Both the position numbers and the translations under genes were made by a program. Below the pieces are notes generated by a model. That model did not search any database. It saw only the letters and a list, made by a program, of their open reading frames with translations, and had not been told where the DNA came from. From NCBI GenBank assembly GCA_963774305.1, contig CAVZEM010000010.1, forward strand, positions 81,948 through 145,947: DNA of 64,000 nucleotides, read 5' to 3'. Source of the DNA: DASUPK01 sp963774305 (lineage in GTDB: Bacteria; Actinomycetota; Thermoleophilia; Solirubrobacterales; 70-9). Below are positions 34,078-42,539 of the stretch, piece by piece (the stretch's first letter is position 1; each line of letters starts with the position of its first letter).

Positions 34078-34533
34078 ATGAGGATCTCCGCAAAAGCCGA
34101 CTACGCCGTGCGCGCGGCGGTCGAGATGGCCGCCGCCGGCGACGAGCCCGTCAAGGGCGAGAAGCTCGCCGAGGCGCAGGACATCCCGCTCCAGTTCCTC
34201 GAGCACATCCTGCTCGAGCTGAAGCACGCCAGGCTGGTGAGGGCGCGGCGCGGCGCCCGGGGCGGCTACTGGCTCGCTCAGCCTCCCGAGGAGATCACGC
34301 TCGCCAGCGTGATCCGGGCGGTGGAGGGGCCCCTCGCCAACATCCAGGACCAGGCGCCCGAGCAGACGAAGTATGCGGGCAACGCCGAGCAGCTCAGCGA
34401 GGTCTGGATCGCGGTTCGCGCCTCGCTGCGGCGGGTCCTCGAGAACGTCACGATCGCCGACCTCCGGGACGGGAAGATCCCGGCCGACGTGGTCGAGCTC
34501 ACCCGGGACGAGGGCGCCTGGGTGACGCGCTAG
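34078..34533 (+). CDS. Rrf2-family transcriptional regulator
   Basis: 151 residues. The N-terminus MRISAKADYAVRAAVEMAAA and LQFLEHILLELKHARLVRAR, then GGYWLAQPPEEITLASVIRA, are classic Rrf2 winged-helix features. The Cys triad that holds Fe-S clusters in IscR/NsrR is absent, which places it nearer CymR-type regulators of sulfur/cysteine metabolism. It is divergent from the PHP gene with only 14 bases between starts and sits between the sulfur assimilation genes and a TauE/SafE transporter, so control of sulfur genes is the likely role. Confidence 0.88.
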   Translation: MRISAKADYAVRAAVEMAAAGDEPVKGEKLAEAQDIPLQFLEHILLELKHARLVRARRGARGGYWLAQPPEEITLASVIRAVEGPLANIQDQAPEQTKYAGNAEQLSEVWIAVRASLRRVLENVTIADLRDGKIPADVVELTRDEGAWVTR

Positions 34534-34607
34534 CGCCCGCCCACGTCCACCCACGGGGCTGCGCGGTTGAGATCAGCGAGGCTCAGGCATACACTCCGCG
34601 GGCACGC

Positions 34608-35390
34608 ATGCCGGAAAGCCGGACCGTACGGGGACATAGGGGATGGAGAGTCAGAGCGGCCTTGCTCGGCGTCGCAGCGTTGCTCGCCGGCCTCTCCACG
34701 ACGTCGGCGCAAGCCTCGACGCTAACCATCAACCCAGCGAATCCGGAGCCCGGATTTGGAAACTTCTTCCCCTTCGGGGCCACCACCACCTGGCCTCCGT
34801 ACGCCGGCTTCGTCTACAAGAACATCCCTGCTTTCAGCCTTAAGCCCGGCGACAAAGTCGCCTTTGATCTCAGCGTTCAAAACGACACTGACATCCAGCT
34901 CCAGGTCGACATGGCCGCCACCACAGTGAACGGCGGCGATGTTCAGACGGCGGCCGGGTTCACCACCGTCGCCACCAACACCCAGCTTCCCCAGAACCCC
35001 CGAGGCGATACGACCACCGGCGACTATGAGCTCGCCTTCCCGATCCAGCTTCCGTTCAACTTCGCAGGCGGCGGGCTGATCATCCGCTTCTCCAACCCGG
35101 CCGGAGCCTTCGCGACCGACGCTACCGGCGACGGCGTTCTGGTCAATCGGGCGAATTCCGCCGACCCGAGCGGCAACTTCGTCGAGCGCTTTAACAGCGA
35201 CGCGAACGGTCTTGCGCCCTGGAGCAACGTTCTCGCCAGCGAGGTCGGCGGCTTCAGGCTCACGACCGCCGACTCCCCGAGCCCGGGCTCCGGCAACGCC
35301 CCGTCGGCCAACGCCAAGTGCAAGAAGAAGAAGCACCGCTCAGCCTCCGCTTCCAAGAAGCGGAAGTGCAAGAAGAAGAAGCACCGCTGA
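34608..35390 (+). CDS. Secreted protein with duplicated KCKKKKHR tail
   Basis: 260 residues: a signal peptide (RAALLGVAALLAGLSTTSAQ), a beta-rich mature domain (FSLKPGDKVAFDLSVQNDT, ..., GGFRLTTADSP) that resembles carbohydrate-binding sandwiches, and a C-terminal tail with two copies of KCKKKKHR separated by a serine-rich linker. ATG 34608 follows TACACT by 12 bases. No enzyme motif is visible. The basic tail is shared in style with other exported proteins of the window. Confidence 0.75.
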   Translation: MPESRTVRGHRGWRVRAALLGVAALLAGLSTTSAQASTLTINPANPEPGFGNFFPFGATTTWPPYAGFVYKNIPAFSLKPGDKVAFDLSVQNDTDIQLQVDMAATTVNGGDVQTAAGFTTVATNTQLPQNPRGDTTTGDYELAFPIQLPFNFAGGGLIIRFSNPAGAFATDATGDGVLVNRANSADPSGNFVERFNSDANGLAPWSNVLASEVGGFRLTTADSPSPGSGNAPSANAKCKKKKHRSASASKKRKCKKKKHR

Positions 35391-35467
35391 GCCCGTCGAT
35401 AGCGGCATTCGGCATTAATAACCCCAGCTATTAGGGGGAAAAGGCCGCCTTCGCTATGGTGCGCGCC

Positions 35468-35500
35468 CTCCTTTTAAGACTCTTTCGGTCATAAAAGGAG
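35468..35500. promoter_or_regulatory. Perfect 9-bp inverted repeat upstream of the TauE/SafE gene
   Basis: CTCCTTTTA (35468-35476) and TAAAAGGAG (35492-35500) are separated by 15 bases, in an AT-rich patch 55 bases before the transporter start. A second symmetry, TAATA...TATTA with CCCC...GGGG inside, lies near 35414-35437. Either could be an operator, for example for the nearby Rrf2 protein, or a terminator of the upstream gene. Confidence 0.5.
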
Positions 35501-35555
35501 AAAAGGTGGATAAGCGGCGTTCGTCCCGGCGGCCGCGGGTAATCCCCTCTCCAAC

Positions 35556-36536
35556 ATGGATCCAGCAATCATCTTCTTCGGCTTCGGCGTCGGCTTCCTG
35601 GTCGGTATGACCGGGATGGGCGGCGGCTCCCTGATGACGCCCCTGCTCGTTCTGGTCTTCGGGATCCAGCCGACCACGGCGATCGGCACCGACATCTTCT
35701 ATGCGGCCGTCACCAAGACCGCCGGCACGTGGCGGCACCTGAAGCTGAAGACGGTGAACCTGCCGCTCGTCTATTGGATGGCGGCCGGCAGCGTCCCATC
35801 GGCGATCGCCGGCGTCTGGTTCCTCGACTACCTGAAGCGCCAGTTGGGCGACAACCTGGACGAGACGGTCTTCGCGATCCTCGCCGGCTGCCTGCTCGTT
35901 GTGGGCGCCGCCACCCTCCTCCGGGGCCTGTTCCTCGCCGACAAGATCCAGGACCGTGACGACTTCGAGATGCACACCCGCCACAAGGTGGCCGCCGTCG
36001 GCATCGGCGCCACCACCGGCTTCATCATCGGCCTGAGCTCCGCCGGCAGCGGCACGCTGATCGGGATCATGCTGATCGCCGTCTACCGGCTCAGCCCGAG
36101 GAAGGTCGTCGGCACCGATGTCGTCCACGCGGCGATCCTGCTCTGGGCGGCCTCGATCGCGCACATCATCGGTGGCAACGTCGACTTCGGGCTAGCCGCC
36201 AACATCATCGTCGGCTCGGTCCCGGGCGTGATCCTGGGATCGAACCTCTCCGTGAAGTGGCCGCAGGGCGCCCTCCGCTACGCGCTGGGCTTCGTCCTGA
36301 TCGGAGCGGGCATCACGATCATGAACAAGGCGAACACCGACCTCGTCCCGTGGGTCGTGGGTGGTGCGAGCCTCGCGATCGTGGCGCTGTTCGTCGTTCA
36401 GACGGCTCTGACGAAGGAGGTCGAGCACGACCCCGAGGAGCAGGCCGAGCTCGAGCGGAACGCGAAGCTCGAGCGCGAGCTGGCGCTGCGCGCGAAGACT
36501 CGAACGCGCCCCGCGGCTGCCGCGGCCAAGGAGTAG
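35556..36536 (+). CDS. TauE/SafE-family anion permease
   Basis: 326 residues with about eight membrane helices in two repeats, each opening with the family glycine-rich motif (GFLVGMTGMGGGSLMTPLL and TTGFIIGLSSAGSGTLIGIM). The C-terminal 50 residues are a charged cytoplasmic tail. The family exports sulfite or sulfonates or imports sulfate-like anions; location next to the sulfate-assimilation genes supports a sulfur oxyanion. Confidence 0.88.
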   Translation: MDPAIIFFGFGVGFLVGMTGMGGGSLMTPLLVLVFGIQPTTAIGTDIFYAAVTKTAGTWRHLKLKTVNLPLVYWMAAGSVPSAIAGVWFLDYLKRQLGDNLDETVFAILAGCLLVVGAATLLRGLFLADKIQDRDDFEMHTRHKVAAVGIGATTGFIIGLSSAGSGTLIGIMLIAVYRLSPRKVVGTDVVHAAILLWAASIAHIIGGNVDFGLAANIIVGSVPGVILGSNLSVKWPQGALRYALGFVLIGAGITIMNKANTDLVPWVVGGASLAIVALFVVQTALTKEVEHDPEEQAELERNAKLERELALRAKTRTRPAAAAAKE

Positions 36537-36643
36537 GGACGGCTTCGCCACCAATCGCGCCCGCGAGCGGTCGCCAAACTTAAGTCGCTACGGCCTGCGG
36601 CCTGCGCTCCAAAGGAGAGCGACCTGACAGGGCGCTTAGCCGC

Positions 36644-36649
36644 AATACT
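36644..36649 (+). promoter_or_regulatory. -10 box (AATACT) of the biotin carboxylase gene
   Basis: AATACT ends eight bases before GTG 36658; no ribosome binding site lies between, consistent with a leaderless start. Confidence 0.6.
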
Positions 36650-36657
36650 CCCCCGCC

Positions 36658-38424
36658 GTGTTCGAGAAAGTCCTGATCGCAAACCGCGGCGAGATCGCCA
36701 TCCGCGTCGCCCGAGCCCTGAAGGAAATGGGGATCGGATCGATCGCCGTGTATTCCGAGCTCGACCGCGACGCCCCCCACGTGCGCGAGGCCGACGAGGC
36801 CTTCCTGATCGGCCCGGCCACGCCCGCAGAGAGCTACCTGAACGTCGAGAAGATCCTCGAGGTCGCCTCGAGCGCCGGCGCCGAGGGAATCCACCCCGGC
36901 TACGGCTTCCTCGCCGAGAACGCCGAGTTCGCCGCCGCCTGCGAGAAGGCGAAGATCACCTGGATCGGGCCCCCGCCCAAGGCGATCGAGGCGATGGGCT
37001 CGAAGACCCGCTCCCGCGAGCTGATGCAGAAGGCGGGCGTGCCGATCGTCCCCGGCGCCACCTCCCCGGTCAAGAACGTCGAGGAGGCCAAGAAGCAGGC
37101 CCGTGAGATCGGCTACCCGATCGCCTGCAAGGCGGCCGGCGGAGGAGGCGGCAAGGGCTTGCGGGTCGCGGTGGACGAGGAGGACCTGCACGATGCCTTC
37201 GAGGGCGCCGCCCGCGAGGGCGAGAAGTTCTTCAGCGACCCGACGGTGTATCTGGAGCGGTACATGGAGGATCCCCGCCACGTGGAGGTCCAGGTGCTCG
37301 CGGACTCCAAGGGAAACGTCATCCACCTCGGCGAGCGCGACTGCTCGGTGCAGCGTCGCCACCAGAAGCTGATCGAGGAGTCCCCCGGGCCCAAGGTCGA
37401 CGAGGAGATGCGGGAGCGCATCGGCAAGATCGCGACGGAGGCGGCCGCCGCCGTGGGCTACCGCTCGGCCGGGACGGTCGAGGGCCTCCAGGTCGGCGAC
37501 GACTACTACTTCCTCGAGATGAACACCCGGGTGCAGGTCGAGCATTGCGTGACCGAGATGGTCACCGGCATCGACATCGTCCGCGAGCAGATCAAGATCG
37601 CCGCCGGCGAGCCGCTTTCGATTTCGCAGGAGGACGTCGATCTGCGCGGTCACGCGATCGAATGCCGGATCAACGCCGAGGCGGCACACAAGAACTTCGC
37701 TCCCGCCCCGGGCCGGATCACCAGCTACCGCGAGCCCGCGGGTCCGGGCGTCCGCGTCGACTCAGGCGTCGAGGCGGGCTCGGAGGTGACCCCGATGTAC
37801 GACCCGATGGTCGCGAAGCTGATCGTCTGGGACGTCGACCGCGAGCACGCCACGCGGCGGATGATCCGCGCCCTCGGCGAGTACGAGGTCGGCGGCGTGA
37901 CCACGCTGATCCCCTTCCACAAGGCCCTGCTCGCGACCGAGCAGTGGGCCGACGGCGAGACCTGCCGTGACCTGGTCGGCGACCGCGACTGGCTCAAGCA
38001 GCTGGCCGCCGAGGAGACGGCCGAGAAGGCGCTGCACGCCGAGGATGACGGCGAACAGGTCACCCGCGACTACAAGGTGGAGGTCGCCGGCAAGCTCTTC
38101 GACGTCAAGGTGATCGGCGACGCCGTAGCGGCAGCGGCGGGCGGCGGCGGAGCCGCCCTGAAGCGCCCGCCGAAGCGGGAGCGCTCGGGGGGCGGCGGCA
38201 GCTCGGCGTCCGGCGACGATCTGGTCTCGCCCCTGCAGGGCAACGTCTTCAAGGTCCCGGTCGAGGAGGGCCAGGAGGTCTCCGAGGGCGATCTGGTCTG
38301 CGTGATCGAGGCGATGAAGATGGAGAACGAGATCACAGCCCACAAGTCGGGCAAGATCACCCAGCTGGCCGCCAAGGAGGGCGCGGCGGTGAATTCGGGC
38401 GATCTGCTCGCGAAGATCGAATAG
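36658..38424 (+). CDS. Acetyl/propionyl-CoA carboxylase alpha subunit (biotin carboxylase + BCCP)
   Basis: 588 residues. Biotin carboxylase core with VLIANRGEIAIRVARALKEM, EGIHPGYGFLAENAEFA, the ATP-grasp glycine loop AAGGGGGKGLRV, GERDCSVQRRHQKLIEESPG and FLEMNTRVQVEH. A Gly/Ser-rich linker (about 500-520) leads to the biotinyl domain with the biotinylated lysine in VIEAMKMENEI. It carboxylates biotin using ATP and bicarbonate and should pair with the beta/epsilon subunits at 23975-25787. The GTG start is supported by the leaderless -10 box. Confidence 0.95.
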   Translation: MFEKVLIANRGEIAIRVARALKEMGIGSIAVYSELDRDAPHVREADEAFLIGPATPAESYLNVEKILEVASSAGAEGIHPGYGFLAENAEFAAACEKAKITWIGPPPKAIEAMGSKTRSRELMQKAGVPIVPGATSPVKNVEEAKKQAREIGYPIACKAAGGGGGKGLRVAVDEEDLHDAFEGAAREGEKFFSDPTVYLERYMEDPRHVEVQVLADSKGNVIHLGERDCSVQRRHQKLIEESPGPKVDEEMRERIGKIATEAAAAVGYRSAGTVEGLQVGDDYYFLEMNTRVQVEHCVTEMVTGIDIVREQIKIAAGEPLSISQEDVDLRGHAIECRINAEAAHKNFAPAPGRITSYREPAGPGVRVDSGVEAGSEVTPMYDPMVAKLIVWDVDREHATRRMIRALGEYEVGGVTTLIPFHKALLATEQWADGETCRDLVGDRDWLKQLAAEETAEKALHAEDDGEQVTRDYKVEVAGKLFDVKVIGDAVAAAAGGGGAALKRPPKRERSGGGGSSASGDDLVSPLQGNVFKVPVEEGQEVSEGDLVCVIEAMKMENEITAHKSGKITQLAAKEGAAVNSGDLLAKIE

Positions 38425-38427
38425 CTT
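38422..38427 (+). promoter_or_regulatory. -10 box (TAGCTT) overlapping the carboxylase stop codon
   Basis: The box uses the TAG stop of the preceding gene and lies ten bases before ATG 38438, which makes that ATG a better start than GTG 38429. Confidence 0.5.
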
Positions 38428-38437
38428 TGTGCGCGCG

Positions 38438-39367
38438 ATGAAGCGCGCGCTGTTGATCTCCTTCTGTCTCCTGTTGGTCCTGCCTGCGGCGCCGGCGCTC
38501 GCCAAGAAGAAGCACAAGAAGCCGAAGGGGCTTGGACCGGTGGTCACGGCGACCGCCGTCGGCCCCACCATCGCGGCACCAGGCATCTCGCCGGCCTCGG
38601 CCACCTGCCCCTCCGGGCTTCAGGCGGTGGGCGGTGGCTACTCCGCCCCGTTCGACGGCACCAATCGGCTGGTGGTCACGGAGTCATACCGCAGCTCCGT
38701 GGACACCTGGCACGTGTCGGCATTTGTCGGTTCCGGGGCGGGTGCCGCAACCGCGTATGCGTACTGCCGGCGCAACAACAAGGTGATCACCGATGCCACC
38801 GCGACGGGAACGGTTCCGAGCGGCTTCGGCCAGAACGGGAGCGCACAGGCTCTTTGCGCGCCGGGCGCGGTCGCGCTCAGCGGCGGCTTCCAGATCACGA
38901 CCGGTCCAGGCTCGAGCGCGACCACGGTGCCGGTGGAGAGCATCGGCGGCGGCCCGGTGGCGGGAGGTGTTCCGCCGGTTGGCTATTGGACGGTCGTCGC
39001 GCAGAACAACGCAGCCGGCGCTCAGACGATCACTGCACATGTCTATTGCGCGACCGGCCTCAAGCTGCCGGCATTCAGGCAGGACCAGGGTTCGGCCGTC
39101 GTGCCGGCCCTCGGCTCACTGACCCAGACGTCGGCCTGCCCGTCCGTCCCCAAGCCAAAGAAGAAGGGCAAGAAAAAGAAGAAGAAGAAGCCCGCGCAGC
39201 TGCTCTCCGCCGGTGCCTTCTACAGCCCATTCATACCCGGCAGCTCGACGGTGTTCCCGGTGCACACGGACAGCCGCATCGTCGGCAGTGGCTTCATCGA
39301 CAGGGCGGTCAACGGCGGCTCCGGGACCGGAACGCTGACCGTGCAGAGCCAGGCGATGTGCTTCTGA
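38438..39367 (+). CDS. Secreted repeat-type protein of the CPSG/GGF family with internal poly-lysine
   Basis: 309 residues. Signal peptide KRALLISFCLLLVLPAAPAL and KKKHKKPKGLGP are followed by at least two diverged copies of a beta module: ATCPSGLQAVGGGYSAP ... WHVSAFVGSG ... AYAYCRR, and ALCAPGAVALSGGFQI ... YWTVVAQNNAAG ... AHVYCATG. A third, partial copy follows a run of lysines (KKKGKKKKKKKP) near residue 250. Each module keeps a cysteine pair. Function unknown; relatives are the frameshifted gene at 10274 and the remnant just downstream. Confidence 0.75.
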   Translation: MKRALLISFCLLLVLPAAPALAKKKHKKPKGLGPVVTATAVGPTIAAPGISPASATCPSGLQAVGGGYSAPFDGTNRLVVTESYRSSVDTWHVSAFVGSGAGAATAYAYCRRNNKVITDATATGTVPSGFGQNGSAQALCAPGAVALSGGFQITTGPGSSATTVPVESIGGGPVAGGVPPVGYWTVVAQNNAAGAQTITAHVYCATGLKLPAFRQDQGSAVVPALGSLTQTSACPSVPKPKKKGKKKKKKKPAQLLSAGAFYSPFIPGSSTVFPVHTDSRIVGSGFIDRAVNGGSGTGTLTVQSQAMCF

Positions 39368-39416
39368 GCGCTGCCGCCCATGGTAGGTTCGGAGCGTCGT
39401 CAAACGGGAGAAGAGC

Positions 39417-39624
39417 ATGAGTCTCGGCCAGCAGTGCGTCCTGCCCGGCGAAGACGCAGCTCTCGGACGGAGGGTTCGTCTCACCCTTCCCTGCTACAGC
39501 CCCGATGACCGCGCGGCCGCTCTACTACGAGAGTCAGGCCGCGAGTGGCACGTGGCGTGCCAGCGCGCTGGCCGGCTTCGGGGGCGGGCCTCTCTCGATC
39601 ACGGCTCTCGGCATCTGCACATAG
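39417..39624 (+). pseudogene. Remnant of a secreted CPxG/GGF-family gene
   Basis: ATG 39417 opens SLGQQCVLPGEDA, but the homologous continuation (QLSDGGFVSPF, PLYYESQAASGTWRASALAG, ITALGICT) is in another frame ending at TAG 39624. The order GGF...WRASAL...ALGIC matches the module of the neighbouring gene at 38438, so this is a broken paralog with one frame change near 39455. Confidence 0.6.
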
Positions 39625-39657
39625 CGCCTCAGGTCGCGCAGATCACCTGCTGCGGTG

Positions 39658-40341
39658 CTACTTCGCGCCGAGCTTCGCCGCGGCTTCGCGGATGTTCTTG
39701 ACCGTCGCGTCCGGCGCCTTGCGGCCGTCGAGCTTCTCGCCGTGGCGGTTCACCCAGATCGTCGGCACGTTCAGCTTCAGCGCCGGGCCGACGTCGCTTT
39801 CGTAGCCCGCGGCGATGTGGACCCAACCCTTCTTGCCGCCGATCCGGCGGGCGCACTCGCGCAGGTGGGTCGGGTCGGGCTTGTAGCTGCGGACCTGCTG
39901 AGCCGTGACGACGAGGTCGAGCTCAGTGCGAAGGTGGCGCCTGGAGATGCCGAGCAGCTTGTCGTCGACGTTCGAGATGATGCCGATGTCGTACCGCTCC
40001 TTGAGCCGGTCCATCGCGGCGTTCGCCTCTCGAAAAGGGGGCCACGACCCCACGCTGTCGGGCAGGAACTGGGCGCGCGAGGGCTCGATCGTCCAGTCGA
40101 TCTCCTCCGCCGTCTGCACGGCGGCCCTGCGGAGAACCTCCGCGTAGAGCTCGTAGGAGCCGGACATGATCTGGGCCTGGTTCTCGAAGAACCTCTCCAG
40201 GAAGGACTTCTCGTCGATGGTGAGGCCGTCGCGGTCGGCCTCACGCTTGAAGGCGTCGGCGATGCCCTTCTCCCAATCGATCAGGGTGCCGTAGCAATCC
40301 GTCGTCACCCACTTGATGTCTTTCAGCTTCGGAAGGGCCAT
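39658..40341 (-). CDS. HAD-superfamily hydrolase (haloacid dehalogenase type II-like)
   Basis: 227 residues. HAD motif I is WVTTDCYGTLIDWEKG with the nucleophilic Asp, motif II lies in GIISNVDD, and the lysine and acidic motifs in RSYKPDP and GYESDVGPA. The alpha-helical cap and overall length match L-2-haloacid dehalogenase-like HADs; the natural substrate may be a phosphoester. The frame is open upstream, but ATG 40341 follows AATACT by about 12 bases. Confidence 0.85.
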   Translation of the reverse strand: MALPKLKDIKWVTTDCYGTLIDWEKGIADAFKREADRDGLTIDEKSFLERFFENQAQIMSGSYELYAEVLRRAAVQTAEEIDWTIEPSRAQFLPDSVGSWPPFREANAAMDRLKERYDIGIISNVDDKLLGISRRHLRTELDLVVTAQQVRSYKPDPTHLRECARRIGGKKGWVHIAAGYESDVGPALKLNVPTIWVNRHGEKLDGRKAPDATVKNIREAAAKLGAK

Positions 40342-40417
40342 GAGAGCCGCGGGAGTATTGCAATTTGCCTTTTTTCGGCGCTGCCGACCCCCTCTGCGCG
40401 CCTGACAGCCGCTCATG

Positions 40418-40423
40418 TACCCT
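40418..40423 (+). promoter_or_regulatory. -10 box (TACCCT) of the sucCD operon
   Basis: TACCCT ends nine bases before TTG 40433. It supports TTG rather than ATG 40415 as the sucC start, since ATG 40415 would lie upstream of the transcription start. Confidence 0.5.
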
Positions 40424-40432
40424 CTCGCGGCC

Positions 40433-41602
40433 TTGGATCTGCTCGAGTATCAGGGAAAGCAGCTCTTCGCCGGCCACGGGGTTCCCGTACCCGATGGGCG
40501 GGTCGCCGACACCGTCGAAGCCGCCGTCGAGGCGGCCGAGGAGATCGGCTATCCGTGCGTGATCAAGGCGCAGGTGCAGATCGGCGGCCGGGGCAAGGCG
40601 GGCGGCATCAAGGTCGCCCAGGACAAGGCGGAGGCGGAGGAGCACGCCAAGGCGATCCTCGGGATGGACATCCGCGGGCCGCGCGGCGAGGGGCCGTTCA
40701 CCGTCCATCAGGTGTGGGTCGAGCGGGCCTCCGACATCGAGGCCGAGTACTACGCCTCGATCATCCTCGATCGCTCCGCCAAGAAGCTGCTGGCGATGCT
40801 CTCGACCATGGGAGGCATGAACGTCGAGGAGATCGCCGAGAAGGACCCGGACGCGCTGGTCCGTCGCCACGTCGAGCCAAGCGAGGGCTTTGGCGATGCT
40901 CAGGCCGCCGCACTGGCCGAGGACGCCGGCGTCGACGATGACGCCAAGGAGGGGATTGCGACCACCCTGGTGCAGCTCTACAACGCCTTCAACGAAAGCG
41001 ATGCGACGCTGATCGAGGTCAACCCGATGGTCGTGACCAAGGACCGCCGGGTGATCGCCCTCGACGCCAAGGTGACGATCGACAACTCCGCGCTCTTCCG
41101 CCACGAGGACCTCGCCGGCCTCGAGGAGGGCTTCATCGAGGACCCGCAGGAGCGGATGGCGAAGGAGAAGGGCCTCACCTACGTGAAGCTCGACGGCGAC
41201 ATCGGCATCCTCGGCAACGGCGCCGGGCTCTGCATGTCCACCCTCGACGTGGTCGCGCAGGCCGGCGGCAAGCCCGCCAACTTCCTCGACGCCGGCGGCG
41301 GCTCCAAGGCCGAGGCGATCATCGACGCGCTCGAGGTGATCACCTCCGACGAGAAGGTCGTCGCGATCCTCTTCAACATCTTCGGCGGCATCACCCGCTG
41401 CGACGAGATCGCCAAGGGCATCATCGAGGCCTCACAGAAGATCGAAATCGGCGTGCCGCTCGTCGTCAGGCTCGACGGGACCAACTCGGAAGAGGGGCTC
41501 GGCCTCCTGGCCGACGCCGACCTGCCGAACCTCCACGTGGAGAAGACGATGCTCGGCGCCGCCGGGAAGGTCGTCGAGCTCGCCAAGGCGGAGTCGTCAT
41601 GA
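40433..41602 (+). CDS. sucC: Succinyl-CoA synthetase (ADP/GDP-forming) beta subunit
   Basis: About 389 residues. The ATP-grasp N-terminus begins DLLEYQGKQLFAGHGVPVP, the usual SucC start, followed by KAQVQIGGRGKAGGIKVA, LIEVNPMVVTKDRRVIALDA, LDGDIGILGNGAGLCMSTLD and NIFGGITRCDEIAKG. It pairs with SucD to interconvert succinyl-CoA and succinate with nucleotide phosphorylation. TTG 40433 fits both the conserved N-terminus and the -10 box. The stop overlaps sucD by four bases (ATGA). Confidence 0.94.
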   Translation: MDLLEYQGKQLFAGHGVPVPDGRVADTVEAAVEAAEEIGYPCVIKAQVQIGGRGKAGGIKVAQDKAEAEEHAKAILGMDIRGPRGEGPFTVHQVWVERASDIEAEYYASIILDRSAKKLLAMLSTMGGMNVEEIAEKDPDALVRRHVEPSEGFGDAQAAALAEDAGVDDDAKEGIATTLVQLYNAFNESDATLIEVNPMVVTKDRRVIALDAKVTIDNSALFRHEDLAGLEEGFIEDPQERMAKEKGLTYVKLDGDIGILGNGAGLCMSTLDVVAQAGGKPANFLDAGGGSKAEAIIDALEVITSDEKVVAILFNIFGGITRCDEIAKGIIEASQKIEIGVPLVVRLDGTNSEEGLGLLADADLPNLHVEKTMLGAAGKVVELAKAESS

Positions 41603-42477
41603 GCATCATCGTCGGCGACGACACCAAGCTCGTCATCTCGGGCCTGACCGGGCGCGAGGGCACCTTCCACGGCCTCCGCAACCGCGACTACGGCACAGAC
41701 GTCGTCGCCGGCGTCACGCCCAAGAAGGGCGGCCAGGACGTCGAGGGCATCCCGATCTTCGACACGATCAAGGAGGCGGTCGACGAGAAGGGTGCGAACA
41801 CCTCGATGATCTTCGTCCCTGCGCGGTTCGCGTCGGCTGCGATCAACGAGGCGATCGACGCCGGCATCGGCTCGGTGATCGCGATCACCGAGCACATCCC
41901 GGTGCACGACATGCTCGACACCTATTGGAAGGCGCGCGACGCAGGGGTGCGGCTGATCGGCCCCAACTGCCCGGGCGTCCTCTCTCCCGGCAAGGCGAAC
42001 GTCGGGATCATCCCGGCGCAGTTCTTCGAGCAGGGCTCGATCGGCGTCGTCTCGAAGTCGGGGACGCTGACCTACCAGATCGGAAACGAGCTCAAGCAGG
42101 CGGGCCTTGGGAACTCGAGCATCGTCGGCATCGGCGGCGACCCGATCGTCGGCTCCGACTTCATCGACATCCTCACCCTCTTCGAGCAGGATGACGAGAC
42201 CGAGCTGATCGTGATGGTCGGAGAGATCGGCGGCGACGCCGAGGAGCGCGCCGCCGAGTTCATCGCCGAGCACGTCTCCAAGCCCGTCGTCGCCTACATC
42301 GCGGGCTTCACCGCTCCGCCCGGCAAGCAGATGGGCCATGCCGGGGCAATCATCTCCGGCTCCTCGGGTACGGCGGAGGCCAAGAAGCAGGCTCTCGAGG
42401 CCCAGGGCATCCGGGTCGGCAAGAGCCCGACGGAGACGGCACAGCTCGCCGCAGAGACGATCGGCGCGAAGGCCTAG
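41599..42477 (+). CDS. sucD: Succinyl-CoA synthetase alpha subunit
   Basis: 292 residues. CoA-binding Rossmann domain (VISGLTGREGTFH, VTPKKGG), RLIGPNCPGVLSPGKANVGI, and the phosphohistidine loop GHAGAIISGSSGTAEAKK. Completes the SucCD enzyme with the overlapping upstream gene. In this window it is the end point of the propionyl-CoA carboxylase/mutase route and also serves the TCA cycle. Confidence 0.95.
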   Translation: MSIIVGDDTKLVISGLTGREGTFHGLRNRDYGTDVVAGVTPKKGGQDVEGIPIFDTIKEAVDEKGANTSMIFVPARFASAAINEAIDAGIGSVIAITEHIPVHDMLDTYWKARDAGVRLIGPNCPGVLSPGKANVGIIPAQFFEQGSIGVVSKSGTLTYQIGNELKQAGLGNSSIVGIGGDPIVGSDFIDILTLFEQDDETELIVMVGEIGGDAEERAAEFIAEHVSKPVVAYIAGFTAPPGKQMGHAGAIISGSSGTAEAKKQALEAQGIRVGKSPTETAQLAAETIGAKA

Positions 42478-42539
42478 CGCCGGGCGGGCGCGCTACCTGC
42501 AGGGTCAGAGGGTCCAGTGGGGCGGACCGGCGCGCGCCC

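Noticed and set aside
36580..37689. 369-codon antisense frame over the biotin carboxylase
   Set aside because: Shadow frame; no recognisable motifs and sense gene is certain.
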